From assembly GCF_014279995.1 (NCBI RefSeq), contig NZ_CP047935.1, forward strand, positions 2,501,494-2,565,493: a DNA stretch of 64,000 nt, written 5' to 3'. Below the pieces are notes generated by a model. That model had not been told where the DNA came from. It made no database searches and saw only the letters and a program-made list of their open reading frames with translations. Shown one piece after another: positions 49,472 to 59,779 of this stretch; the first letter of the stretch is position 1, and every line of letters begins with the position of its first letter. The DNA is from Synechococcus sp. BIOS-E4-1. Lineage in GTDB: Bacteria > Cyanobacteriota > Cyanobacteriia > PCC-6307 > Cyanobiaceae. The position numbers and the translations under genes were made by a program.

Positions 49472-50032
49472 ATGGCGCTGAAGCCCAAGGTGCTGCTGAA
49501 CGCAATGGCCCCTCAGGCTCAGAACATAACCTATTACGAGCGTCTGGGTGTCTCTCGCAGTGCTGATGCTGATTCTTTGCGTCAGGCCTTCCGCCGCCTG
49601 AGCAAGGCGGTGCATCCAGACACGACCCATTTGCCTGCACAGGATGCGGCTCGCCAGTTCAGGCTTCTGCGAGAAGCCTATGAGCAGCTCGCTGATCCAC
49701 GCCGCCGCCGCGTCTACGACGCGGCTCTGCGGGAGAGCGAAGCAATACAGCAGACCGTGATTCCATCTCTGCCGGTGCCGCATGCGATCGGTCAGCGTCG
49801 TCCCCTCTCCGGTGGTGAGTGGCTGTCGCTGCTGCTGCTGCTGGGATCACTGCTGCTTTGTCTGCTGCTTGGGGTGGGTGTGGCCTTGAGCCGAGGACTT
49901 GAACTTCAGGTGCAGCCGAGTTGGCTTGTGGAGGAGCAGACTCAGCTGACTGGTGCGCAGCCCGGAGATTCCGATGGCATCACTCCCCTCAGCGGACACG
50001 CCGCTCAATCAGCATTCCCTGCGGGCACTTGA
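49472..50032 (+). CDS. Membrane-anchored J-domain protein
   Basis: 186 residues. The J-domain (about 20-80) has YYERLGVSRSADADSLRQAF and the HPD triad at 48-50, so it should stimulate an Hsp70. A membrane helix follows at about 116-138, then a short polar tail. ATG 49505 is an alternative start. The end overlaps the DUF3143 gene by 59 bases. Confidence 0.85.
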   Translation: MALKPKVLLNAMAPQAQNITYYERLGVSRSADADSLRQAFRRLSKAVHPDTTHLPAQDAARQFRLLREAYEQLADPRRRRVYDAALRESEAIQQTVIPSLPVPHAIGQRRPLSGGEWLSLLLLLGSLLLCLLLGVGVALSRGLELQVQPSWLVEEQTQLTGAQPGDSDGITPLSGHAAQSAFPAGT

Positions 50033-50240
50033 GCAGTGGTTGCAGGCGCTGGGTGCCACCCGCAGTGATCAGGACCCCTGCGACTGGATCTGGGAGCAGC
50101 CTTCCTGGAGTGCTGTGGTGCGACTCGATCAGCAGGATCTCGGTGTGACCTGGACTTCGGAGCGCCCCCCCCGCTCTTGTTCCTACCCCTATGGCCTCAC
50201 CCGAGCGGATGTGGAAACCGCAATTCGTCTCGGCCCCTGA
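49974..50240 (+). CDS. DUF3143 family protein
   Basis: 88 residues from ATG 49974. It begins ASLPSADTPLNQHSLRALE after Met, has a Trp-rich centre and ends SYPYGLTRADVETAI, the family's conserved C-terminus. The start lies inside the J-domain gene in another frame. Function unknown; this pairing with a J-domain gene is seen in cyanobacteria. Confidence 0.8.
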   Translation: MASLPSADTPLNQHSLRALEQWLQALGATRSDQDPCDWIWEQPSWSAVVRLDQQDLGVTWTSERPPRSCSYPYGLTRADVETAIRLGP

Positions 50241-50263
50241 TCTCCAAGGGCTTGTATCGGCAC

Positions 50264-51577
50264 TTACGTGCAGGGGAGATTATCCAGTCCGCTGTGCAGA
50301 GCGTCGTAGCACTGATCCAGCTGGGCGTCGCTGATGCAGAGCGGCGGCAGCAGATAGACGACATCCCCGAGCGGACGGATCAAAACACCCTGCTCTCTCA
50401 CCAGACCCCGGAGCAGCTTGCCCGCAGGATTGAGATAACCCTGCTCACCGCCGGTCACCAGGTCAAACGCGGCAATGGTGCCGCAGAGCCTGACGCGTTG
50501 CACCCTGGGATGGCCGACCAGCCGTTCCATTCTGGTCTGATGGCGTTGTTCGAACTGCTCATGACAGGCCGGGTCCGCTTCGAGCAAATCCAAGCTGGCA
50601 TTGGCCGCTGCGCAGCCCAGTGGGTTGGCCGTGAAGCTGTGACCATGCCACAGCGTTTTGGTTGGATCGCTGCCGAGGAACTCCTGAAAGATCGCCTCGC
50701 TGGCCATCGTGATTCCCATCGGCAGGAATCCGGCGGTGAGTCCTTTGGACAGTGCCACAAGATCCGGCTGAATCCCTGCGCGCTGGCAGGCCAGCAGGCG
50801 GCCGCAACGACCAAAACCGGCGAGGACCTCATCGGCGATCAGCAGGCTGCCGGCGTGTCTGACCAGTTGTTCCACGGCTTGCAGGAACTGGGGGCGAACC
50901 ATGCGCATGCCGCCAGCACCCTGGATGAGCGGTTCGAGGATCACCGCTGCGGTGGGCGTTTGCAGTGCTTGCGCCAGGTCATCGAGAGCCTGCTGTTCAC
51001 TGGCTTCCACCGCCTGGTCATTCCAGTGGGTCTGGGGCCAGGGGACTCGCCTCACCGGAAACAGCATCGGATCAAACGGTTCGCTGAACAGACTGCGTGC
51101 TCCGACCGCCATCGCTCCGAAGGTGTCGCCGTGATAGGCCCCTTCAAATGCGATCAGTTGCTGGCGTGGTTCGCCGCGGTTGTGCCACCACTGCACGGCG
51201 GTTTTGAGGGCTACTTCCACAGCGGTGGAACCGTTGTCTGAGAAAAAGACACGATCCAGGCCAGTGCGCTGGGCCAAGCGCGATGCCAGCCGTTCTGCCT
51301 GCGGATGGGTGAATTCCGCGAAGATCACTTGTTCAAGCGTGGCGGCCTGCTCGGCGATTGCGGCAGCAACAACCGGGTTGGCATGGCCGTGAAGCGTGAC
51401 CCACCAGCTGCTGATCGCATCAATGAGAGGTGGTCCTTCAGCTCGATAGAGCAGGGCCCCTTCGCCTCGTACCACCTGCTCGAGAGCCGGGGTGGTTGTG
51501 ATCGATGTGAAGGGTGGCCAGAGGTTGGGGTGATGGTTCCGTGACACTGGGCACGCTTGAAGGCCTGTTGTCATCAT
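50264..51577 (-). CDS. bioA: Adenosylmethionine-8-amino-7-oxononanoate aminotransferase
   Basis: 437 residues from ATG 51577; the longer frame to 51625 is less likely. PLP-binding Lys in DLVALSKGLTAGFLPMG (Lys around 280), with LIADEVLAGFGR before it. Makes 7,8-diaminopelargonate in biotin synthesis. It is the last bio gene in the cluster, separated from bioD by a tiny membrane protein and by an opposite-strand gene, so it likely has its own promoter. Confidence 0.96.
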   Translation of the reverse strand: MMTTGLQACPVSRNHHPNLWPPFTSITTTPALEQVVRGEGALLYRAEGPPLIDAISSWWVTLHGHANPVVAAAIAEQAATLEQVIFAEFTHPQAERLASRLAQRTGLDRVFFSDNGSTAVEVALKTAVQWWHNRGEPRQQLIAFEGAYHGDTFGAMAVGARSLFSEPFDPMLFPVRRVPWPQTHWNDQAVEASEQQALDDLAQALQTPTAAVILEPLIQGAGGMRMVRPQFLQAVEQLVRHAGSLLIADEVLAGFGRCGRLLACQRAGIQPDLVALSKGLTAGFLPMGITMASEAIFQEFLGSDPTKTLWHGHSFTANPLGCAAANASLDLLEADPACHEQFEQRHQTRMERLVGHPRVQRVRLCGTIAAFDLVTGGEQGYLNPAGKLLRGLVREQGVLIRPLGDVVYLLPPLCISDAQLDQCYDALHSGLDNLPCT

Positions 51578-51607
51578 GGGCACAGGATTGCGAGGCCAGC
51601 CATGGCC

Positions 51608-51892
51608 ATGAATCAGACCGATCAAAGCCGGGTGCGGTCGACTTCCAATCGATTTGTGGAGCCGGCCTCACAGCGCCCCCGCTGTGGTCCTGGCAGTGAT
51701 GGTTGTCGCAGCATCTTTTTTGAAGGTGGATGGCCCTCGATCAAGGCGCGGCTTGAAATGCGTGGATGGTCGCCCTCCCAGATCGAACAGATCCATGAAC
51801 AGCTTCGTCAGGGATGGACTCTGACCATGGCCGTGCGTCATGTGGCGCTGTTGATGGGCAGATGCCCACTGCGATCACGACCGATGGGCTGA
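51608..51892 (+). CDS. Hypothetical basic protein, 94 residues
   Basis: From ATG 51608. A Ser/Arg-rich N-terminus precedes a helical segment GWSPSQIEQIHEQLRQG (about 53-69) followed by a hydrophobic helix. It lies opposite to the bio genes in the gap between the tiny membrane protein and bioA. I do not recognise the family. The GWSPxQIxxI pattern looks like a real small fold. Confidence 0.5.
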   Translation: MNQTDQSRVRSTSNRFVEPASQRPRCGPGSDGCRSIFFEGGWPSIKARLEMRGWSPSQIEQIHEQLRQGWTLTMAVRHVALLMGRCPLRSRPMG

Positions 51893-51910
51893 GATCACTG
51901 TCTGGTGTTT

Positions 51911-52066
51911 TCAACGGCAGACGTTGCTGTCTTTTTCTCCGAGGGTTGCGATCGGCCCGCAGTTGAACCAGCGCACAAGCTGCACCTCAATGTCGGTGAA
52001 CAGCACGAGAATGCCGCCGCAGAGGAGCACAACGGCCACGGTGGCCCAGGTCTGACGGCTTGTCAT
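51911..52066 (-). CDS. Small membrane protein coupled to bioD, 51 residues
   Basis: ATG 52066 overlaps the bioD stop (ATGA). The product has one membrane helix (WATVAVVLLCGGILVLF, about 7-23), then EVQLVRWFNCGPIATLG and a Cys-Arg end. Coupling to bioD and a hydrophobic segment followed by a polar, two-Cys tail argue for a real gene. Function unknown. Confidence 0.65.
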   Translation of the reverse strand: MTSRQTWATVAVVLLCGGILVLFTDIEVQLVRWFNCGPIATLGEKDSNVCR

Positions 52067-52734
52067 CGGTTGTCCGGATGGTTCGCAAACGCCTCGAACT
52101 TAGGGCCGAGACCCTGGTTTTGCCATGCATTGCGAAGGGTTTCCGCATTGAGAGGATGCAGGGGGGGAAGTTCCGCCAGCAAAGGAACATCGCCGATTTC
52201 GCTGAGGGTTCTCGGATTGTCGGCATGGGCAGGTCCATTCAGGATCAAGCCGACCACAGGGATTTTGCGGCTGCGAAGCGCTTCAAGACTGAGCAGGGTG
52301 TGATTCAGGGTGCCCAGCCCGCTGCGGGCCACCAGCACAACCGGCAGCATCCACTGCTGCAGCTGATCGATCTGCTGCCAGGAGCGGGTAAGTGGAACGT
52401 GAAGTCCGCCGGCTGTCTCCACCACGAGTGGCCTGGTTCCGGTCGCTGGAAGCGTCAGCTGCATTGGATCAAGGCGGGTGTTTTCCAGTTCCGCTGCCCA
52501 GTGTGGTGAAACAGCTGCCTGGAAGGCATAGGTCTCTGCGATCCAGCGATCGGAGGGAAGGTCGATCAGCTCAACCACTCGCTCACGATCACCGCCGTCC
52601 TCCAGACCGCTCTGCACCGGCTTCCAATACACGGCATTAAGCCCCTGGACGAGCAGAGCACTGACCACAGTTTTGCCCACGTCTGTGTCTGTGCCGCAGA
52701 CCACGAGGCGCAGTGCAGCTGAACTCGTTCTCAT
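52063..52734 (-). CDS. bioD: Dethiobiotin synthetase
   Basis: 223 residues. P-loop VVCGTDTDVGKTVVSALL near 12-29 and VETAGGLHVPL near 110-120. Closes the ureido ring from diaminopelargonate. Start overlaps the bioC stop by four bases, and its own stop overlaps the tiny membrane protein gene. Confidence 0.96.
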   Translation of the reverse strand: MRTSSAALRLVVCGTDTDVGKTVVSALLVQGLNAVYWKPVQSGLEDGGDRERVVELIDLPSDRWIAETYAFQAAVSPHWAAELENTRLDPMQLTLPATGTRPLVVETAGGLHVPLTRSWQQIDQLQQWMLPVVLVARSGLGTLNHTLLSLEALRSRKIPVVGLILNGPAHADNPRTLSEIGDVPLLAELPPLHPLNAETLRNAWQNQGLGPKFEAFANHPDNR

Positions 52735-53492
52735 CGTTGGATCAGCAGCAATTTGATCACCCAGGTGAGTCTGAGCTGTCCCTCACCATCATGTTCGGGC
52801 CAGGCCTGCTGGAGTGTGCGCCAGTCTCGAACCGACAGTGATGGCTGAGTGCTGCAGTCCGCTCCAACCCTGCGCAGCGGTCTCAGCAGCCTGGGCAGGC
52901 TCTCCGCAACGGCGTTGCAGTACATGTCTTCCTGCAGCCTGATCCGATCAGCCCTGACCCACTGGAACAAGGCCTTGATCTCTGGGAAGGCAATGGCCGT
53001 GCAGGGGATGCCCGTGGTTTTCGCAGCGCGATGCCACTGAGGGAAGCAACCCTCAACGGGTAATGCCACCGCCAACCATCCCCCAGGAGCCAGCTGATTC
53101 AGCCAATTCCGGATGACCTGTCCTGGTGCCGGCAGCCAGTGCAGACAGAAGCTTGATGCCAGAAGACTGGGCGCCTCCGGCCATCGTGGTAATGGGTCTC
53201 TCAGATCCCATTGCTGCGTTCTGGCGCAGAGAGGGTGTTGTTGAAGCATGGCCTTGCTGCCGTCCACACGCAGCACGCGCTGCCCGGGATGCCTGGCTTC
53301 CAGTGCCTCGGCCAGATGACCGGTGCCGCTTCCGAGGTCGACCCACAGTCCGCTGGGGATGTGCTGTTGCCTGCAATGGTTTGCCAGCTGAGCGGCCACC
53401 GAGTGCTGCAGCGTGGCTGATGCGTTGTAGTTCTGGGCCGATTGATCGAAACGGCTGAGAACTTTGTCTCCCCAGTTGGTGATGGAGTTCAT
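52731..53492 (-). CDS. bioC: Malonyl-ACP O-methyltransferase BioC
   Basis: 253 residues. SAM motif GLWVDLGSGTGHLAEALEAR (about 48-67) after the typical BioC start in which a phrase like RFDQSAQNYNASATLQ is seen (14-29). Methylates malonyl-ACP to start pimeloyl synthesis. Coupled to both neighbours. Confidence 0.92.
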   Translation of the reverse strand: MNSITNWGDKVLSRFDQSAQNYNASATLQHSVAAQLANHCRQQHIPSGLWVDLGSGTGHLAEALEARHPGQRVLRVDGSKAMLQQHPLCARTQQWDLRDPLPRWPEAPSLLASSFCLHWLPAPGQVIRNWLNQLAPGGWLAVALPVEGCFPQWHRAAKTTGIPCTAIAFPEIKALFQWVRADRIRLQEDMYCNAVAESLPRLLRPLRRVGADCSTQPSLSVRDWRTLQQAWPEHDGEGQLRLTWVIKLLLIQR

Positions 53493-54232
53493 CAGCTTGC
53501 TCGACTGTGGTGATCAAGCCACTCCTGGACGCGCACGAGCAGATCCGGGACCATCAGTGCGTGACCGACACCCTGTAATTGCCATTGCTCGGGCGCATCC
53601 TGAAGGTGGCTCGTGAGGGCCAAAAGGTGATCACGGCTTGCTGCGGGCGCAACGATCGCATCATCCATCCCATCCACCACCAGCACGCGGGCGGTTTCTG
53701 GCAGGCCCGTTGGCAGGCCCGAGGTTTTGATGAGGAGCTCAAGATCTTCTCTCAGACATTCCCGCCCACGCTGGGAGAGTCCGTGCTGTTCTGGTCCCGG
53801 TGGCAGACCGCCCAGATCAGCGGGTTGCGCTGCGCGTTTCAGGAAGGTTCTCAGCATCGTGGCCTCATCGGGACTGCCGATCGCGTTCTGCATGCCCCGA
53901 AGGCCAGCGCGCAACGCCCTCCCCTCCCGCCCCTGCGGAATGAATCGCCCGAAGCTGGCGAGCAGGACCACATCCGTGGCCTGTTCGAAAACCGAGGGGT
54001 CAAGCAGATGGGGGCCAAGGGAATGGGCGATGACGATCCTGCGCCGCCTGGCCATGCATGGGTTTGTTTCGCCGCTGGCTGGCTCTGCCCAGCTTGGATT
54101 GCAGGATCGCTTGTTGCCGTAACCGCGTTCGCCGCTTTGCCAGAGCCAGCCGCGATGGCTGAAATGACGCTCCCATGGAGCCCAGGCTGCGCTGTCGCCG
54201 CTCCAGCCATGCATGGCGATGACCTGTTTCAT
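53492..54232 (-). CDS. bioK: Pimeloyl-ACP methyl ester esterase, BioK type
   Basis: 246 residues, alpha/beta hydrolase. MHGWSGDSAAWAPWE at the N-terminus, nucleophile Ser in VIAHSLGPHLL (about 69-79), an Asp in VVDGMDDAIV (around 190) and His in GVGHALMVP near 225. Located between bioF and bioC with one-base overlaps on both sides. Cyanobacterial biotin clusters use BioK where E. coli uses BioH; assignment to BioK rests on that context. Confidence 0.85.
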   Translation of the reverse strand: MKQVIAMHGWSGDSAAWAPWERHFSHRGWLWQSGERGYGNKRSCNPSWAEPASGETNPCMARRRRIVIAHSLGPHLLDPSVFEQATDVVLLASFGRFIPQGREGRALRAGLRGMQNAIGSPDEATMLRTFLKRAAQPADLGGLPPGPEQHGLSQRGRECLREDLELLIKTSGLPTGLPETARVLVVDGMDDAIVAPAASRDHLLALTSHLQDAPEQWQLQGVGHALMVPDLLVRVQEWLDHHSRAS

Positions 54233-55380
54233 CAGGAAACGCGGTCATCTGAGAGGGCCCTCAGCAGTGATTCCAATGTCTCATCGGGAAGGAGGCGATG
54301 CAGAACCAGACGTAGTCGGGCACTGCCTTCCGGCACGGTGGGTGGGCGGATTGCAGCGGTGAAAAGTCCCGAGAGTTCGAGATGGCGTTGCAAATTCAGG
54401 CATTGCTGATCCTCTCCAACGAGTAGTGGCAAGATCGGCCCGCTACCTGTCGGTCGCGCCCAGCCTGCTTCGACCAGGCGGTCACGCCAGGTGTTGCTGC
54501 GCTGCACCAGTGTCTGGCCCCAGTCGGGGTTGTTCCGCATCAGCTCCAGAGCAGCAAGTGCTGCTGCAGCAAGCGGTGGTGCCAATGCAGTTGTGTATCG
54601 GAAGGCTCCGCTCTCCTGCAGCAATTGCTCTCCAAGCTCGCCATTGCAGGCCAGGAAGGCTCCGCCGCTGCCGAAAGCCTTGCCGAAGGTGCCGCTGAGC
54701 ATCGTCACTCTTCGTTCTCCAAAGCCCAGGCCACGGCCTTCTTCGCCAAGTACACCGAGGGCATGGGCCTCATCCAGGAGCAGGCTTGCTCCATGGCGCT
54801 CGCAGATTGTTGCCAGCTCATGCACCCGTGGACTTGTGCCTTCCATGCTGAACAGGCTTTCCGTGATCACCAGCAGGCGCGCGTCTGGATGCTCGCTGCG
54901 ACAGTGCAGCAGCAGACGCTCCAGCGATTCAAGATCGTTGTGGACAAAACGCCGGAGTCGGGCACCGCTGGCCTGCACGCCCACCAGCAGTGAGTGATGA
55001 ATCAGCCGGTCCGCCACAACGGTGGTATGCCGGTTCGCCAGGGCTTTGACAGCCGCAAGATTGGCTTGAAACCCGCTTGGAAACAGCAAGACTTTCTCGC
55101 GTCCGAGCCATTGCGCAAGCTCTGACTCCAATTGGTCATGTACAGGGCGGCTGCCGCTCACCAGCCTTGAGCCGCCAGCTCCCACGCCGCTGCATCGCAA
55201 TTGCGCCTCGGCCGCGGCGATCAGGGAAGGATGCCGGCAGAGGCTCAGATAATCGTTGCTCGCCAGATCAAGCAGCTCCGGGCCATAGTCCGAATCAGTG
55301 CTGACGGCCTGCACAAGCTCCTGCTTCCTGGCAGGCGACCAGGTGCGCAGCTGACGGCGACGGGCCGGAGGAGTGCTCAT
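54232..55380 (-). CDS. bioF: 8-amino-7-oxononanoate synthase
   Basis: 382 residues from ATG 55380 (MSTPPARRRQ). LASNDYLSLCRHPSL near 44-58, VITESLFSMEGTSP, LLLDEAHALGVLG, and the PLP Lys in SGTFGKAFGSGGAF (about 230). Condenses pimeloyl-ACP with alanine. First gene of the bioF-bioK-bioC-bioD operon. Confidence 0.96.
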   Translation of the reverse strand: MSTPPARRRQLRTWSPARKQELVQAVSTDSDYGPELLDLASNDYLSLCRHPSLIAAAEAQLRCSGVGAGGSRLVSGSRPVHDQLESELAQWLGREKVLLFPSGFQANLAAVKALANRHTTVVADRLIHHSLLVGVQASGARLRRFVHNDLESLERLLLHCRSEHPDARLLVITESLFSMEGTSPRVHELATICERHGASLLLDEAHALGVLGEEGRGLGFGERRVTMLSGTFGKAFGSGGAFLACNGELGEQLLQESGAFRYTTALAPPLAAAALAALELMRNNPDWGQTLVQRSNTWRDRLVEAGWARPTGSGPILPLLVGEDQQCLNLQRHLELSGLFTAAIRPPTVPEGSARLRLVLHRLLPDETLESLLRALSDDRVS

Positions 55381-55453
55381 GCGTGCAGTCTCGGTCCACG
55401 CCGATCGCATTGGGGATGCACTGCCCATTTGGCGGCGTCCCTAGGATTAATTG

Positions 55454-58228
55454 ATGGCGGATCAAGACACCCAGGCTTCAGAGCCCGTACAGGTGGGGGC
55501 GCCGGATCCGTCGCAGTTGTTTCCTTTTCCGCTGGATGACTTTCAGCTGGAGGCGATCGACGCTCTGAACCAGGGCCATTCTGTGGTGGTCAGTGCGCCC
55601 ACAGGATCTGGAAAAACCCTGATCGGTGAGTACGCCATTCATCGCGCCCTGGCCCATGGTCAGAAAGTTTTTTACACCACACCGCTGAAAGCTCTTTCCA
55701 ACCAGAAGCTGCGGGATTTTCGAGAGCAATTCGGTGCGGAGAACGTGGGTCTGATGACCGGTGATCTCAGCGTGAACAGGGATGCCTCAATTGTGGTGAT
55801 GACCACGGAGATCTTCCGGAACATGCTCTATGCCGAGGCGGATGAGCACGACGATCCCCTTGCCGACGTGGAGGCCGTGGTGCTGGATGAGTGCCACTAC
55901 ATGAATGACTCTCAGCGCGGCACCGTTTGGGAGGAATCAATCATTCACTCACCGCCGCCAGTCCAGCTCGTGGCGCTCTCGGCCACGGTTGCCAATGCCG
56001 GGCAGCTCACTGATTGGATTGAAAAGGTGCACGGTCCCACCACGCTTGTGCTGAGTGACTTTCGGCCTGTGCCATTGCATTTCGGTTTCTGCAGTGCCAA
56101 GGGGCTGCACCCGTTGCTCAATGAGCAGGGCACTGGTCTTCATCCCAACTGCAAGGTCTGGCGAGCGCCCAAGGGGCACAAGCGCAAGGGCCGCTCACCC
56201 AGGCCTCCTCAGCCCGAACCGCCACCGATCAGCTTTGTGGTGGCCCAGATGGCCGAGCGCGACATGTTGCCCGCCATCTACTTCATCTTCAGTCGACGTG
56301 GCTGCGATAAGGCCGTTCGCGACCTTGGAGTGCAGTGCCTGGTGACCGAGGCGGAGCAGGTCCGAATCCGTGAGCGTCTCAAGGCCTATTCATCCGCTAA
56401 CCCTGAAGCTGTACGCGATGGCATTCACGCTGATGCCCTGCTGCGTGGCATTGCTGCGCATCATGCAGGAGTCCTCCCTGCGTGGAAGGAGCTGATTGAG
56501 GAGTTGTTCCAGCAGGGTCTGGTGAAGGTGGTGTTTGCCACAGAAACACTGGCGGCGGGCATCAACATGCCCGCGCGCACCACAGTGATTGCGTCACTGT
56601 CCAAACGCACAGAGCGTGGCCATCGTCCATTGATGGCCAGTGAGTTTCTGCAGATGGCTGGTCGAGCAGGACGGCGTGGACTCGACTCTCAGGGGTATGT
56701 GGTCACGGTGCAGAGCCGTTTCGAAGGAGTTCGCGAAGCGGGTCAGCTGGCAACGAGCCCTCCAGATCCGCTGGTGAGCCAGTTCACTCCCAGCTATGGG
56801 ATGGTTCTCAACCTGCTGCAGCGTCATGATCTGGCCAAGGCGCGCGAGCTGGTTGAACGCAGCTTCGGCCGCTATCTGGCCAGCCTTGACCTGGTGGAAG
56901 AGGAGGAGATTCTTGAGCAGTTGCGTCTACAGCTCGGGCAGTTACAGGGGTCGGCCGGTGACGTGCCGTGGGAAGACTTTGAGGACTACGAAAAACGGCG
57001 AGGGCGCCTGCGCGAAGAGCGGCGACTGATGCGCATTCTTCAGCAACAGGCCGAGGAAACCCTGGCGCATGAGCTCACCCTGGCGCTGCAGTTTGCGAGC
57101 GTCGGAACGCTGGTCAGCCTGAAGGCCCCGCAACTGCGTGGTGGCGTCACACCGGCGGTGATCGTGGAGAAGTGCGAGGGCCCGGGACAGTTTCCGCTGC
57201 TGCTCTGCCTCACCATCGACAACGTCTGGCTGATGTTGCCCTGTCAGGCGGTGGTGAGCCTGCATGCGGAGCTGAGCTGCCTGCAGGTGGATGGAGTTCG
57301 AACGCCTGAACTCGCTCGTTCCGGTGAGCTCCGCCATGGGGATCAGAGCAGCGGGGGTTTGGCTCTGGCGGTGGGGCACATGGCTCAGCGCCATGACATG
57401 ACGACCCCTCAGTACGACCTGGCAGGAGAAGTGCTCTCCCAGGCGCAGACGGTGCAGAGGCTCGAGGCTGATCTGGAAGCCCACCCCGCCCATCGCTGGG
57501 GAGATCGCAAGCAGCTCAAGAAGCACCGCCGGCGCATGGAGGACTTGGAGCTGGAGATCGCTGAGCGGCAGCAACTGCTTCACCACCGCGCCAACCGCCA
57601 CTGGGAGACCTTTCTGGCTCTGATGGAGATCCTTCAGCACTTCGCAGCCCTTGATGAGCTCGAACCCACGGAGATCGGTCGCACGGTGGCGGCTCTCCGT
57701 GGCGACAACGAACTCTGGCTGGGTCTGGCCCTGATGAGCGGTCACCTTGATGATCTTCCGCCTTCAGAACTGGCCGCCGTTTTTGAAGCGATCAGCACTG
57801 AGGTGAACCGTCCGGACCTCTGGAGCGGCTTCCCGGCGCCACCCCGTGCCGAGGAGGCACTGCACGACCTCTCCGGTCTGCGTCGTGAGTTGCTGCGGGC
57901 GCAGGAACGTCATCAGGTTGTTGTGCCGGCCTGGTGGGAGCCCGAGCTGATGGGACTGGTGGAGGCATGGGCCAGCGGCACGGCCTGGAATGACCTGATT
58001 GCCAACACCTCTCTGGATGAAGGTGATGTGGTGCGGATCATGCGCCGCACTGTGGATCTGCTGGCACAGGTTCCCTACTGCGAAGCGATCAGTGAGCAGC
58101 TGCGCAGCCATGCCCGTCAGGCCCTCAAGGCGATCAACCGTTTTCCAGTTGCCGAAGCTGATGATCTGCAGAAGGCCGCTGCAGCGGAGTCAGAGGGTCT
58201 CAATCCCGCTACGGAACGGGTCGCCTGA
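55454..58228 (+). CDS. Ski2/Mtr4-like DExH-box RNA helicase
   Basis: 924 residues from ATG 55454. Walker A APTGSGKT near 50-57, DECHYMND near 143-150, LSATVANAG near 176-184, and the C-terminal motif QMAGRAGRRGLD near 400-411. The C-terminal half matches the arch-containing Ski2/Mtr4 group. Probably acts in RNA processing or decay. Its N-terminal ATG is preceded by a TTG in frame. Confidence 0.92.
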   Translation: MADQDTQASEPVQVGAPDPSQLFPFPLDDFQLEAIDALNQGHSVVVSAPTGSGKTLIGEYAIHRALAHGQKVFYTTPLKALSNQKLRDFREQFGAENVGLMTGDLSVNRDASIVVMTTEIFRNMLYAEADEHDDPLADVEAVVLDECHYMNDSQRGTVWEESIIHSPPPVQLVALSATVANAGQLTDWIEKVHGPTTLVLSDFRPVPLHFGFCSAKGLHPLLNEQGTGLHPNCKVWRAPKGHKRKGRSPRPPQPEPPPISFVVAQMAERDMLPAIYFIFSRRGCDKAVRDLGVQCLVTEAEQVRIRERLKAYSSANPEAVRDGIHADALLRGIAAHHAGVLPAWKELIEELFQQGLVKVVFATETLAAGINMPARTTVIASLSKRTERGHRPLMASEFLQMAGRAGRRGLDSQGYVVTVQSRFEGVREAGQLATSPPDPLVSQFTPSYGMVLNLLQRHDLAKARELVERSFGRYLASLDLVEEEEILEQLRLQLGQLQGSAGDVPWEDFEDYEKRRGRLREERRLMRILQQQAEETLAHELTLALQFASVGTLVSLKAPQLRGGVTPAVIVEKCEGPGQFPLLLCLTIDNVWLMLPCQAVVSLHAELSCLQVDGVRTPELARSGELRHGDQSSGGLALAVGHMAQRHDMTTPQYDLAGEVLSQAQTVQRLEADLEAHPAHRWGDRKQLKKHRRRMEDLELEIAERQQLLHHRANRHWETFLALMEILQHFAALDELEPTEIGRTVAALRGDNELWLGLALMSGHLDDLPPSELAAVFEAISTEVNRPDLWSGFPAPPRAEEALHDLSGLRRELLRAQERHQVVVPAWWEPELMGLVEAWASGTAWNDLIANTSLDEGDVVRIMRRTVDLLAQVPYCEAISEQLRSHARQALKAINRFPVAEADDLQKAAAAESEGLNPATERVA

Positions 58229-58239
58229 TGGCGCTCTCT

Positions 58240-59637
<1,398 letters not shown>

Positions 59638-59656
59638 CGCAGGGCAAGTGAATGCG

Positions 59657-59764
59657 TTAGGGGCGTGGACCCGCTCCGGGCCTGAGCACGAGGGCAATGA
59701 TCAGCAGCATGCCGCTGACGCTCACGACCACGTAAATCCAGTCTGCATAGGGGGTCCAGAACAT
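59657..59764 (-). CDS. Tiny membrane protein between purB and fumC, 35 residues
   Basis: ATG 59764 begins 16 bases past the purB stop and encodes MFWTPYADWIYVVVSVSGML followed by a hydrophobic run and a Pro/Arg-rich end. One membrane helix (about 10-27), aromatic N-terminus. It fills an otherwise empty gap and ends 20 bases before fumC. Looks like a real small protein; function unknown. Confidence 0.5.
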   Translation of the reverse strand: MFWTPYADWIYVVVSVSGMLLIIALVLRPGAGPRP

Positions 59765-59779
59765 GGTTAAGACCAGATC

